Assembly: GCA_946482615.1 (NCBI GenBank)
Contig: CAMLSF010000103.1
Location: 1-13,924, forward strand
Source of the DNA: an uncultured Chromatiaceae bacterium
Lineage (GTDB): Bacteria > Pseudomonadota > Gammaproteobacteria > Enterobacterales > Alteromonadaceae
Direction of reading: 5' to 3'
Length of the DNA: 13,924 nucleotides
Below, piece after piece: positions 1 through 7,222 of the stretch (positions within the stretch are counted from its first letter, which is position 1; each line of letters opens with the position of its first letter). The notes under the pieces were generated by a model, which saw nothing but the letters and a program-made list of their open reading frames with translations, ran no database searches and was not told where the DNA came from. The position numbers and the translations under genes were made by a program.

Positions 1-375
1 CCCCTCTGTGGTGGTCTTTTTATCTTTTAATTGATGCAGTGCTTGCAGGTCATTGAAGCTGCTGGCCAGTAAAACTATCTGCTCTGCGGTGATGTCATTA
101 TTTGGAATAGCATCCACCCGAACTTTAATGGCACTCAAATCCACCTTAGCTTCGGTATAAAACGCAGAGTTATTACTGTAACTGCATTCAGGCAGACCAT
201 CTTTTGTTTCCAGCTCAGTTAAAAATGTCTCCATTTTACGCTGCAACGCCGTTACATTTTGATCCGTGGTTTCATCATAAGAGGCGATAAGCTTTACCGT
301 ACAGCCTGACATAGCCAGCAGAAGCAAGGCCACCAGTATCAGCCTTAGTGGGTTGTATCCTTTGTTTATATTCAT
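1..375 (-). CDS. Putative small lipoprotein, C-terminus cut by window edge
   Basis: Only the first 125 codons are inside the window; no stop is reached at the left edge. The protein begins with a basic N-terminus (MNINKGYNPLRL), a hydrophobic stretch, and a lipobox-like LLAMSGC around residue 20, so it is probably exported and lipid-anchored. The rest is acidic and soluble, with no motif I recognise. The ATG at 373-375 is preceded by a clear AGGAG about 7 bases upstream, which supports this start. It is transcribed away from the solute-binding protein gene, so the 238-base gap between them must hold both promoters. I do not recognise the family; the lipoprotein call rests only on the signal sequence. 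Confidence 0.75.
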   Translation of the reverse strand, partial: MNINKGYNPLRLILVALLLLAMSGCTVKLIASYDETTDQNVTALQRKMETFLTELETKDGLPECSYSNNSAFYTEAKVDLSAIKVRVDAIPNNDITAEQIVLLASSFNDLQALHQLKDKKTTTEG

Positions 376-613
376 CAAAATCTCCTTTGTAGTAAAAGAT
401 AAAACACTCAGACTGGACTGATGCCCTTCATTGTCTTTGGTCATCTGCTCAATTTTGTAAGCAAGCCTAGAACAACGTTCCTTCCTTTACAACAAAACAG
501 TGCACAGTGCTCTGACAGGAAAAAATGCTGCCACTGTCCTGATGATTTCGCAGGCAAGCTGTAGCTCTGGCATATATAGTTGAATGAGCTTTCTCTGACT
601 CCGGACCTATCCT
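376..613. promoter_or_regulatory. Divergent intergenic region, promoters not resolved
   Basis: This gap separates the minus-strand lipoprotein gene and the plus-strand solute-binding protein gene, so it should carry both promoters. A TATAGT at 575-580 is a possible -10 for the plus-strand gene, but no good -35 lies at the right distance. I see no convincing operator or RNA structure. Confidence 0.3.
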
Positions 614-1417
614 ATGAAGCTTGTGTTAACTGCCCTTTTTGCTTTATTACTGAGTTTCCGCGCCGAAAGCTGCACCTTGCGTATGGGGATTGAAACCAGT
701 TTTGCACCTTATATTATTCAGCAGGATAACAGCTGGACTGGCCTGAATGTGGAGTTACTGACCCGACTGGCAAAGGAAGTAGGTTGTACTCTGGAGTTTA
801 TCCATAGCCCCTGGCTGAGGTCGTTAAAGCTGATCGAACAGGGCGAGCTGGATGTACTGAGCCACTTAAGTTACAACGCCGAGCGCAGTCAACAATTTGC
901 TTTTGTTGGCCCCCACCAGCAGGAAGTGATTTATCTGGTGGGTAAAACAAAAGCTTTTCCGGGTTTAACCAACCTGACCCAACTCAAACGCAGTGGCACC
1001 CCGGGCATTATTGCTCTGCTCAATGGCGCTTATTATGGCGATGAGCTGGACAGTATTTTAAACGACGCCAAAAACCGCACCCGTTTTGTGTTTATTCGTG
1101 GCAATGAGGATAAACAGGCGCTGCTGCTCAATGGCCGGGTGCATGGCGTGCTGGAAGATATAGTGGCTTATCACTACTGGAAAAAACAGGCTGGCTTGTC
1201 CACTGCAGGTTTAGAACCTTTGTTTGAGGTTTATCAAAGCCCTGTCTATTTTGGCTTTAACCGCCACACACTAAGCCAGGAGCGTTTAGAACAACTGGCC
1301 AAAGCCTGGCAGCATTTATATAACAATGGCGGGCTCAGCGGCATAGTTCAGAAGTATCAAGTGGCTGAGTTTCAGTTTAGTTTGCCGCCCCCTGCATCAC
1401 GCTTACCAGAACGCTAA
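614..1417 (+). CDS. Periplasmic solute-binding protein, family 3 (SBP_bac_3), orphan
   Basis: The 267-residue protein starts with a signal peptide (MKLVLTALFALLLSF, then RAES), so it should act in the periplasm. The mature part has the PBP2 fold signature of family 3 amino-acid-type binding proteins: an early GIETSFAPYI strand, then WTGLNVELLTRLAKEVGC, then a hinge segment GELDVLSHLSYNAERSQQFAF. The length of about 250 mature residues fits the family. No ABC permease or ATPase gene is adjacent. Similar stand-alone proteins are common in Alteromonadales; some serve distant transporters and some may act as sensors. Ligand is unknown. The ATG has only a weak GGA about 9 bases upstream. It ends 22 bases before a strong terminator. 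The family is secure; substrate and role are not. Confidence 0.85.
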   Translation: MKLVLTALFALLLSFRAESCTLRMGIETSFAPYIIQQDNSWTGLNVELLTRLAKEVGCTLEFIHSPWLRSLKLIEQGELDVLSHLSYNAERSQQFAFVGPHQQEVIYLVGKTKAFPGLTNLTQLKRSGTPGIIALLNGAYYGDELDSILNDAKNRTRFVFIRGNEDKQALLLNGRVHGVLEDIVAYHYWKKQAGLSTAGLEPLFEVYQSPVYFGFNRHTLSQERLEQLAKAWQHLYNNGGLSGIVQKYQVAEFQFSLPPPASRLPER

Positions 1418-1439
1418 CTCAAAATATAAAACCCGGGAT

Positions 1440-1478
1440 AAAAAATCCCCGCACACAGCACAGGTCGGGGATTTTTTT
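1440..1478. terminator. Strong bidirectional intrinsic terminator
   Basis: A 12-bp perfect stem pairs AAAAAATCCCCG (1440-1451) with CGGGGATTTTTT (1466-1477). The loop is 14 bases. A T-run follows on the plus strand and the A-run gives a T-run on the minus strand. It sits between the convergent solute-binding protein gene and yciI and can serve both. Confidence 0.92.
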
Positions 1479-1494
1479 AGTCTCTTTCCACCAG

Positions 1495-1794
1495 CTATGG
1501 CAACACCTTTTTAAATGGTTTCACCACTGAATGGGCGTACACACCAGCCGCTATGTAGGGGTCGGCAGCTGCCCAGGCTTTGGCCTGTTCTAAAGACTCA
1601 AACTGTGCAACAACCAAAGAGCCGGTAAAACCAGCTTCGGCCGGGTCTTCCAGATCCACTGCCGGCAGAGGGCCTGCAATTAATAGACGATCCTGAGCTT
1701 TTAACTCCTGCAAACGGGCCAAATGCTGTTCACGCACTTGCTTACGCAGTGGCAGGCTGTTTGGCACATCTTCTGAACAAATCATGTAATACAT
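1495..1794 (-). CDS. yciI: YciI family protein
   Basis: The product is 99 residues and aligns along its length with E. coli YciI (98 residues): [13 protein letters not shown] at the start, [60 protein letters not shown]. YciI is a small ferredoxin-like (dimeric alpha-beta barrel) protein; a conserved His-Asp pair is thought to be catalytic, and His24 is a candidate here. Its physiological role is not settled. A longer reading frame runs upstream, but the ATG at 1792-1794 matches the family start and has a GAGG about 7 bases before it. It lies 80 bases downstream of the DUF3581 gene on the same strand and may share its transcript, which would end at the 1440-1478 terminator. Confidence 0.93.
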   Translation of the reverse strand: MYYMICSEDVPNSLPLRKQVREQHLARLQELKAQDRLLIAGPLPAVDLEDPAEAGFTGSLVVAQFESLEQAKAWAAADPYIAAGVYAHSVVKPFKKVLP

Positions 1795-1874
1795 CAGCGA
1801 CCTCAACAAAAAATGGTGATTTGGCGGCACCTTAGCAGAAGCGCAGATGCAAACCAAGCCGGAGTTCAACTAAG

Positions 1875-2585
1875 TTATACAGCGTACTGAAACTGAGTTT
1901 TACGTTCGTTGTAAAAGTCGACCATTTGCTGCATCACAGTTTCTTCATAAGGCTGCAGGTTGCTTAAGATCATACGTTTTTCACCGCGGCCTATTACTTC
2001 ACCATTTTCCACCAGCTCAAAACCCAAACGCGCCAGGCCTCGTTTACCTTCGACGGCCAAGTCATTGTGGGCCAAACGTAATTCCGGAGATGTAGCGGAA
2101 AAACGGTCAAATTCCAGCGTCATGCTCTCGTAAATTACCAGCGGACGCTGAGCGTTAATCATCACCTGATGCTGCTTCATCAGCGGCTGCAAAATATGCG
2201 GGAAGTTTTGACCAGAGAACCGTACATAGTCTTTGACTAAGGACTCGATATAAGCCAAATCGTGAAAGGTGTCACCTTGCTGGCGCAAAATCAGATAATT
2301 TTTGTTCTGCTGATCACACAAGCGCCATTCATCGCCTTGTTGCTCTGAGTGCAGCAACACGTCTGAACTGACCATACCGGCGAAGGTGCAATGTAACTTC
2401 TGCGCTAAACCGTGTTTGCTGACCATATGGGCAAACAACAAGTCACCCGGTACACAGAATCTTTTGCTGTCGGCGTCGTGGATAGGGTTAAAATCTGTGG
2501 CCACTTCTTTGGCGAAACGGCAGGCCTGTTGACGGCTAAAACTGACTTCGTGGTTATGCTCACTAATAAACTGCTGTAAAAACAT
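1875..2585 (-). CDS. DUF3581 family protein, hotdog/hydratase-like motif
   Basis: This 236-residue protein matches the DUF3581 family of marine gammaproteobacteria as I remember it; no function is established. Near the N-terminus it has DFNPIHDADSKRFCVPGDLL (residues 31-50). That closely resembles the active-site segment of MaoC/(R)-specific enoyl-CoA hydratases, where the Asp and His of a D-x-N-P-x-H pattern are catalytic; here they are Asp31 and His36. This suggests a hotdog-fold protein acting on acyl-CoA or acyl-ACP, but that is inference. No signal peptide or membrane segment is seen. The ATG at 2583-2585 has GGGGA just upstream. The c-di-GMP protein gene ends 63 bases upstream on the same strand and yciI follows. 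Confidence 0.82.
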   Translation of the reverse strand: MFLQQFISEHNHEVSFSRQQACRFAKEVATDFNPIHDADSKRFCVPGDLLFAHMVSKHGLAQKLHCTFAGMVSSDVLLHSEQQGDEWRLCDQQNKNYLILRQQGDTFHDLAYIESLVKDYVRFSGQNFPHILQPLMKQHQVMINAQRPLVIYESMTLEFDRFSATSPELRLAHNDLAVEGKRGLARLGFELVENGEVIGRGEKRMILSNLQPYEETVMQQMVDFYNERKTQFQYAV

Positions 2586-2648
2586 GGATCCCCGTCCTGA
2601 CGACTATCGAAGTGGTGCAGTGTACCTCAGCAGGCAGGTTGAATTGGT

Positions 2649-4427
2649 CTAGCCAGTCATCTCATTGATGATCTGGCTCTGACCTGGCCCACGCCGGCGT
2701 GAAATAAACAAAAAGTTGCCCTGCGGTTTTTTTGCCTGGGTTTTGGCATCACTGGCCAAAGCCGCTACATCATGATGGCAACTACATAACCTTGGGTCCG
2801 GTGACACTACCCCAACCGCCAGACTGAGTAAAGGATAAAACACCTGCTCGCCACTGCGGTTCTGACTGCGGATCCCCCCAGCCTTAACATGAGCACTTTC
2901 GTAATAAAACAGTACCCGCTCGGCAAACTCATTCAGTACCTGCTGGCATAACTGCTGCCAGTTTTCACTGGTAAAGATCACCACAAAATCATCACCGCCG
3001 ACATGACCGACAAAATGGCCATCGGCTCCCGCTATGCTGGTCAGTAATTCAGCCACCAGTTGAATGACTAAATCGCCTTTGCTGTAGCCATAAGTGTCGT
3101 TGTAGGGTTTAAAGTCGTTTAAATCAAAATAGGCGATATGAAAGCTTTTCCGCCGCTGCAATAAGCCGTCTATTTCGCGGTAAATCGGTACGTTGCCGGG
3201 CAATAGGGTCAAAGGGTTGGCGTAGCGCGCATTTTGTAATTTGCTTTCGGTGATACGTTTCAGTAAGGCCCGGACAGAGCCTAAACCCAGATACTTTTGC
3301 TCACGGGTGACAATAAAATACCAGCTGCCCTCGTCGTCCTGATCCGTCACCTGCTGACTCAATTGATCCAGGCTGCAGTGTTCATCCACTATCACCACTT
3401 CTTTATCCATCAGGGCTTTGACCGTTTTCTTTTCGTACAAAGCCCGGCCATAGGGGCTGGAAAACAGCTCAAACAACACCGACTTCTGCACTATGCCGAC
3501 AGGCTGGTCATCTTCCACTATGGCGAGGCTTGACCACTGCGGGTTTTTACTGAATACATCAAACAACTGAGCCACAGTGGTGACGCTGGCCACAGCTGGC
3601 ACGGACAACAATAAAGCCCCAACCTGTTCGGTTGAGTTCGGTGGCGTACTGCCCTGATTAGGATTGAGTTGATAACTGCCTGTGACCACGGCACTCATTA
3701 CTGCATTAGGCCGGCCTAATAAATAGCCCTGACCATAATCCGCGCCAAGTTCCTGACAAAGTAGCAGCTCTTCACGGGTTTCAATACCTTCTGCTACCAC
3801 AGCAGAGCCAGTGCTTTTCGCCAGCGCAATAATGCTGCGGACAAATTCCTTTTTGGTCGGGTCAGCATGCACCTGACTGATAAAATAGCGGTCAATTTTA
3901 ATCAGATCGGGTTTAAGTTCAGACCAGAGCTTTAAACCGGAAAAACCACTGCCTAAATCGTCTATCGCAATACGGAAACCCAGTTCACGGTAATGATGCA
4001 CCGCATTAATCAGCACAGTGGAATCATCCACCTGATACTGTTCGGACAGCTCAATCACCACCCGGCTTGGGTTTAACTTGTATTTTTCCAATAAAGCCAG
4101 AGTTAAACCGGACGGGTGATCGTTCGACAATAACAGCAGTGGATTGACGTTAAGATACAAGTCCCCCTGCACTCCGGCTGCGGCAAAGGCGGCGATACTC
4201 AGTTCGCGGCATAACATTTCCAGTTCCGGCAATAGCTGACACTGATGCGCCACTTTAAATAACACCAACGGAGAGTGCAGCGGGCTGTCAGATGGCCCCC
4301 GGATCAGAGCTTCATACCCTTGAATATGGCCAGTGTTAAAATCCAGTACAGGCTGAAACAGCGGCTGCAACTTACGCTGCTGTAAAATACTGACCAGTTC
4401 TTGCCTGTAACTTTCATCTGTCCACAT
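2649..4427 (-). CDS. EAL-CBS-GGDEF cyclic-di-GMP protein (probable phosphodiesterase)
   Basis: The cytoplasmic 592-residue protein has no membrane segment. An EAL domain comes first (about 10-250) with all expected active-site positions: EALIR (Glu39), NVNP (Asn93), IELSE (Glu126), IDDLGSG (Asp156-Asp157), IKID (Lys177), AEGIE (Glu213) and GQGYLLGRP (Gln233). It should therefore hydrolyse c-di-GMP to pGpG. A CBS pair follows (about 275-395), likely an adenine-nucleotide sensor. A GGDEF domain is last (about 410-570), with YFDLNDFKPYND and a GGDDF signature at 477-481. The allosteric RxxD site is absent at its usual place. Diguanylate cyclase activity is uncertain because of GGDDF; a GTP-binding regulatory role is possible. 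I chose the ATG at 4425-4427; a TTG six codons earlier lies directly on the GGGG and cannot use it as a ribosome site. Confidence 0.93.
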   Translation of the reverse strand: MWTDESYRQELVSILQQRKLQPLFQPVLDFNTGHIQGYEALIRGPSDSPLHSPLVLFKVAHQCQLLPELEMLCRELSIAAFAAAGVQGDLYLNVNPLLLLSNDHPSGLTLALLEKYKLNPSRVVIELSEQYQVDDSTVLINAVHHYRELGFRIAIDDLGSGFSGLKLWSELKPDLIKIDRYFISQVHADPTKKEFVRSIIALAKSTGSAVVAEGIETREELLLCQELGADYGQGYLLGRPNAVMSAVVTGSYQLNPNQGSTPPNSTEQVGALLLSVPAVASVTTVAQLFDVFSKNPQWSSLAIVEDDQPVGIVQKSVLFELFSSPYGRALYEKKTVKALMDKEVVIVDEHCSLDQLSQQVTDQDDEGSWYFIVTREQKYLGLGSVRALLKRITESKLQNARYANPLTLLPGNVPIYREIDGLLQRRKSFHIAYFDLNDFKPYNDTYGYSKGDLVIQLVAELLTSIAGADGHFVGHVGGDDFVVIFTSENWQQLCQQVLNEFAERVLFYYESAHVKAGGIRSQNRSGEQVFYPLLSLAVGVVSPDPRLCSCHHDVAALASDAKTQAKKPQGNFLFISRRRGPGQSQIINEMTG

Positions 4428-4685
4428 GGTACTGCGCTCACCCAACCCCTGTTTATAAGCGAAGTGTAAGAAGGCTGTGTGACATTCATATGACGATACC
4501 TACAGACAATAAGGCCAAAGGCACAACATGGCGCAGTTTTCGCAAGGTCAGCAAAGAATACGCGACCTGTTTGTGTTTATTGTCAGAAATCTGACGGATG
4601 GCAGCACAAAGCAGACTCATTCGCTTGACCCTGCTCTGTGGCTTGGGTCTAATAGCGCGCTTTTTCAGGATCGGATTTTGTATTT
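4428..4685. promoter_or_regulatory. Divergent intergenic region with a 6-2-6 palindrome
   Basis: The gap separates the minus-strand c-di-GMP gene from the plus-strand Sel1 gene. GTCAGA (4582-4587) and TCTGAC (4590-4595) form a 14-base palindrome with an AA centre, the size of a dimeric repressor site. No strong promoter elements stand out on either strand. The operator idea rests on symmetry and location only. Confidence 0.3.
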
Positions 4686-5201
4686 ATGACGACATCACAA
4701 CTAATACAGCCGGAGTTTACCGGTATGGATGACTTAACTTTGGCTGAAGTGGACGCCAAATTAAAAGAACATCAGCAGTTATTACAGGTTCTGTTGCAAT
4801 CTCCGGGTAGCGTTTTGTCATATTTACCGCAGAATGATGCGGTAGTGATGCACAAGGAAGATCAGCCTCATTCTGACGCTGAACAGCTGTTTCAGCAGGC
4901 TTTGGTCTGTGCTGCGCAGCAGGATTTGTACCAGGGCGCGAAGCTGTTTTGTCGTGCAGCTTATCTTGGCCATTTGCCCTCTCAGGTTCAGTTGGGTCAC
5001 TGCTACTTAAAAGGTGCTGGCGTACCTAAATCAGCTGTATTCGCCTACAGCTGGTTTATTCTGGCGGCTTTACAGCAGGACAAAACAGCTGAACAGGCTT
5101 GTACAGTACTGTGCAAACACTTGCCACTCGTAGATCAACAGCAAGCTCAACAATTAGCTGCTGAACGTTTTGAAAAAATAACTTTAAAAAACAATAAGTA
5201 A
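4686..5201 (+). CDS. Sel1-like repeat (TPR-like) protein
   Basis: The 171-residue protein has no signal peptide or membrane segment. Residues about 65-95 (DAEQLFQQALVCAAQQDLYQ, then GAKLFCRAAYLGH) and 96-135 (SQVQLGHCYLKGAGVPKSAV, then AYSWFILAALQ) show the alternating helices and the LG-x-x-Y-x-x-G-x-G-V pattern of Sel1 repeats. Such repeats bind partner proteins. The N-terminal 60 residues (MTTSQLIQPEFTGMDDLTL and on) contain a helix that could be a short coiled coil. No partner is evident; the next gene, sulA, has its own promoter 54 bases downstream. The ATG has only a poor purine-rich stretch upstream. The fold is fairly sure; the function is unknown. Confidence 0.75.
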   Translation: MTTSQLIQPEFTGMDDLTLAEVDAKLKEHQQLLQVLLQSPGSVLSYLPQNDAVVMHKEDQPHSDAEQLFQQALVCAAQQDLYQGAKLFCRAAYLGHLPSQVQLGHCYLKGAGVPKSAVFAYSWFILAALQQDKTAEQACTVLCKHLPLVDQQQAQQLAAERFEKITLKNNK

Positions 5202-5254
5202 CAGATCAGCATCAAAGAAAGAGTGAAAAACAGCCAAAAACTTTAAAAAAGAGC

Positions 5255-5283
5255 TTGCTTTTTAAACAACAGAAAACTACTGT
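5255..5283 (+). promoter_or_regulatory. sulA promoter
   Basis: TTGCTT (5255-5260) and TACTGT (5278-5283) are spaced by 17 bases. The -10 element overlaps the first LexA half-site, so LexA bound there would block RNA polymerase. This is inferred from the sequence. Confidence 0.6.
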
Positions 5284-5310
5284 ATATCCATACACTGTAC
5301 ATGCAAACAG
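5280..5310 (+). promoter_or_regulatory. Two overlapping LexA (SOS) boxes upstream of sulA
   Basis: CTGT-N8-ACAC (5280-5295) is a near-consensus LexA box whose left half and AT-rich centre, TACTGTATATCC, match the E. coli consensus. CTGT-N8-ACAG (5295-5310) is a second box with both half-sites perfect. They share base 5295. The gene start follows 16 bases later. Both boxes ahead of a SulA homologue make SOS control very likely. Confidence 0.9.
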
Positions 5311-5325
5311 TATTGGAGCATCACC

Positions 5326-5796
5326 ATGTTGAATTTAAATAAAGCAGTTCACACCTACCCTTCAGTTGGCCAGAATCAATTACAACATAAAACAGGTCAA
5401 ACCGCGTTTTATCAAAAATTGCAGGTCACTGCGGGTCAGCTGGCTTTGCCTGAATTGTTGTTTATTATTCAGCAGCACCAACAAGAATCAGGCTGGGTGC
5501 TGTTACTGGCTCCTAACCAATTGCCTGATAAATCAACCTTCAGTGGTTTTGATTTAGACATGTCCAAAGTGCTGGTGATCCAACAAAAACAAATCAGTAA
5601 TATTCATACGGTATTGTGTGATGCGTTAAGCAGCAGCACCTGCAGCGCTGTAGTGGTGTGGCAGGATCAGTTCAGCGACAGCTCGTTGCAGCATTATCAA
5701 CAACTGGCTGAGCAGCATCAAACCTGTTTTTATCAGTTCAGCAGTGATGCAGCACAAGCTCAGACAACAACCCCACGTATTCGAGTCAGTCACTAA
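5326..5796 (+). CDS. sulA: SOS cell-division inhibitor SulA
   Basis: The 156-residue protein aligns with E. coli SulA (169 residues). Shared blocks are LPELLFIIQQHQQESGWVLL with LAPNQLP, corresponding to the LLPLLQQL-SRWQLWLTPQQ region; then SKVLVIQQKQISNIHTVLCD; then SAVVVWQDQFSDSSLQHYQQ. SulA binds FtsZ monomers and blocks Z-ring assembly after DNA damage. The product ends in RIRVSH, keeping the C-terminal His that in E. coli SulA is recognised by Lon protease. The extreme N-terminus is divergent, as usual for the family. The ATG has a TGGAG 7 bases upstream. Control by LexA is shown by the two boxes in front. lexA itself is not in the window. Confidence 0.92.
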   Translation: MLNLNKAVHTYPSVGQNQLQHKTGQTAFYQKLQVTAGQLALPELLFIIQQHQQESGWVLLLAPNQLPDKSTFSGFDLDMSKVLVIQQKQISNIHTVLCDALSSSTCSAVVVWQDQFSDSSLQHYQQLAEQHQTCFYQFSSDAAQAQTTTPRIRVSH

Positions 5797-5806
5797 GCCA
5801 GACCAG

Positions 5807-5844
5807 AAGTCAGTTGCAAGCTGTTGTATCGACACAACTGACTT
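5807..5844. repeat. Perfect 10-bp inverted repeat downstream of sulA
   Basis: AAGTCAGTTG (5807-5816) pairs with CAACTGACTT (5835-5844) around an 18-base loop, 10 bases after the sulA stop. No T-run follows, so a classical intrinsic terminator is unlikely. It may still protect or end the sulA mRNA, or be a protein site. A shorter alternative hairpin lies within the loop. Confidence 0.6.
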
Positions 5845-5948
5845 GGCCCTGAACGTCATTTTGCTTACACTGGAGCCCGATTCAGGTTTTGGTAGGTGGC
5901 TGTGTTGATACTTTTTACTGAAGTGGTCAGGACAGCATCTAAAGCAGA

Positions 5949-6455
5949 GTGAGTACAAAATTGGTGGTTGTATCGTCTTTTCCATGTTACTGCGGTTCAG
6001 GTCAAACTTTTATCAGCTGTTGTGAACCGCTGATCTGTGGTAAGGCTTATGCACAAACACCCGAACAGCTGATGCGTTCCAGATACAGTGCCTATTGTCA
6101 TCATGATAAAAACCCGCAGTGTTACCTGTATATTGTGCAGACTTATCATTCCAAAGTGCGATCTGAGCACAGCGCTACAGATATAGCCAACTTTGCCAAA
6201 GCAGTGCGTTTTATCGGTTTAAAAATACTGGACTATGCGGGGTTAAAGTCTACTCAGGTGCACTTTATCGCTTCCTATCTGGTGGGCGATAAACTGGAAC
6301 TTCTGGATGAAATCTCAGAGTTTGAGCTGGAGAACGGTCTTTGGATGTACAGCAGCGGCCTATTAACTGAACATCCGGCGGTTAAACTGTCCCGCAACGA
6401 TCCCTGCCCTTGTGGCAGTGGCGTTAAATTTAAAAAATGTCAGCACCAAAGCTAA
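5949..6455 (+). CDS. ychJ: YchJ-like protein with N- and C-terminal SEC-C motifs
   Basis: The 168-residue protein has the YchJ/UPF0225 layout. An N-terminal zinc motif is PCYCGSGQTFISCC (Cys13, Cys15, Cys24, Cys25), followed by the family hallmark PEQLMRSRYSAY (38-49), a central NTF2-like-fold region, and a C-terminal SEC-C motif RNDPCPCGSGVKFKKC (149-164). SEC-C motifs bind zinc; in SecA they contact SecB and the ribosome. The role of YchJ itself is unknown. The C-terminal motif ends CQH rather than CC or CH, so the fourth ligand is displaced by one residue. The start is a GTG with no clear ribosome site; another GTG lies five codons later. The convergent gene ends 8 bases downstream. Confidence 0.88.
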   Translation: MSTKLVVVSSFPCYCGSGQTFISCCEPLICGKAYAQTPEQLMRSRYSAYCHHDKNPQCYLYIVQTYHSKVRSEHSATDIANFAKAVRFIGLKILDYAGLKSTQVHFIASYLVGDKLELLDEISEFELENGLWMYSSGLLTEHPAVKLSRNDPCPCGSGVKFKKCQHQS

Positions 6456-6457
6456 CC

Positions 6458-6469
6458 GCCTGATCAGGC
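6458..6469. repeat. Perfect 12-base palindrome between convergent genes
   Basis: GCCTGATCAGGC lies between the stop of the YchJ-like gene and the end of the minus-strand gene, whose TGA stop is inside it. With no room for a loop at its centre it is not a good hairpin. It may be a chance symmetry or a protein-binding site. Confidence 0.4.
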
Positions 6470-6922
6470 ATGCAACTGATTTAAGATCTCATACAAAGCC
6501 GTAGGATCGGCTTGCATCATCTCAGGTTTTTGTTGGTTCAAGTGACGCCTTGCGTGCAAACTTAAACCAGATTTCACCTCATCCGGCAGTTTGTGCTTAT
6601 TATCTTCCATCACCAAAGGTGCACCTTGCAGGCATTGCAGTAAATGCAAAGCTACAGCACCACCTTGCTGAAAAGCTGTAGCCTGCTGCTTTAAATGCAC
6701 TTCATCTTCAGGTAAAAATGAAAAAGGCCTCGCTTGCTGTATACCTAGTTGCTGATACAAATCAGGCTGAAATCTGGCACTTTGAGTATCAGGAGTATAA
6801 AACTGCGCAAACTCTTGCACCGCAGGCGACAAAAAAGCCAGCCACAACGAAAAATCGCTGAACTCTTGTCGTTGTATCGCTTCATTTAACCGAACACCGG
6901 TTTGCCACTCATTAATCAGCAT
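6464..6922 (-). CDS. Small conserved gammaproteobacterial protein, possibly VC2046/SO_2500 family
   Basis: The 152-residue protein is soluble, with no signal peptide or membrane segment. It starts MLINEWQTGVRLNEAIQRQE, followed by FSDFSLWLAFLSPAVQEFAQ. From memory this opening resembles the VC2046/SO_2500 family of Vibrio and Shewanella, which has no proven function; I cannot verify this here. The middle is Gln-rich and mostly helical, and there is no recognisable catalytic motif. The start ATG has no good ribosome site; an AGGA lies about 20 bases upstream, too far to be ideal. It is convergent with the YchJ-like gene and divergent from tRNA-Tyr. That it is a real gene is likely from its clean fit between neighbours. 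Confidence 0.7.
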   Translation of the reverse strand: MLINEWQTGVRLNEAIQRQEFSDFSLWLAFLSPAVQEFAQFYTPDTQSARFQPDLYQQLGIQQARPFSFLPEDEVHLKQQATAFQQGGAVALHLLQCLQGAPLVMEDNKHKLPDEVKSGLSLHARRHLNQQKPEMMQADPTALYEILNQLHA

Positions 6923-6990
6923 AAAATCTGCACAAAAACATCCTATTGTTTGCTTTATCGGCAGTCAGACAAAAAAGTTAAGTAATTTCC

Positions 6991-7018
6991 TTTACATCAA
7001 AATGTTTTTTGATAAGAT
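6991..7018 (+). promoter_or_regulatory. tRNA-Tyr promoter with GC-rich discriminator
   Basis: TTTACA (6991-6996) and TAAGAT (7013-7018) are 16 bases apart. The next bases, GCGCACC, form a GC-rich discriminator typical of stable-RNA promoters under stringent control. The tRNA begins 16 bases after the -10 element. Confidence 0.75.
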
Positions 7019-7033
7019 GCGCACCACACTTGT

Positions 7034-7118
<85 letters not shown>

Positions 7119-7222
7119 TTCTCTTCCTGCGTTAAAGTTCCAGAATTAAGTCGCTAAATTTTCCTTGCTAAAATCCAACATATTATCAACACTTGCGATA
7201 ATTGAATCGATAGGTTTGCTGA

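Noticed and set aside
4428..4445. TTG start six codons upstream for the EAL-CBS-GGDEF protein
   Set aside because: The GGGG lies directly against the TTG, leaving no spacing; the downstream ATG fits better.
5035..5050. CTGT-N8-ACAG inside the Sel1-repeat gene, resembling a LexA box
   Set aside because: It lies well within coding sequence, its centre ATTCGCCT is not the AT-rich type, and one such match is not surprising in 14 kb.
4686..5796. Sel1-repeat gene and sulA as an SOS-induced pair
   Set aside because: sulA has its own promoter and LexA boxes after the Sel1 stop, and no LexA box precedes the Sel1 gene.
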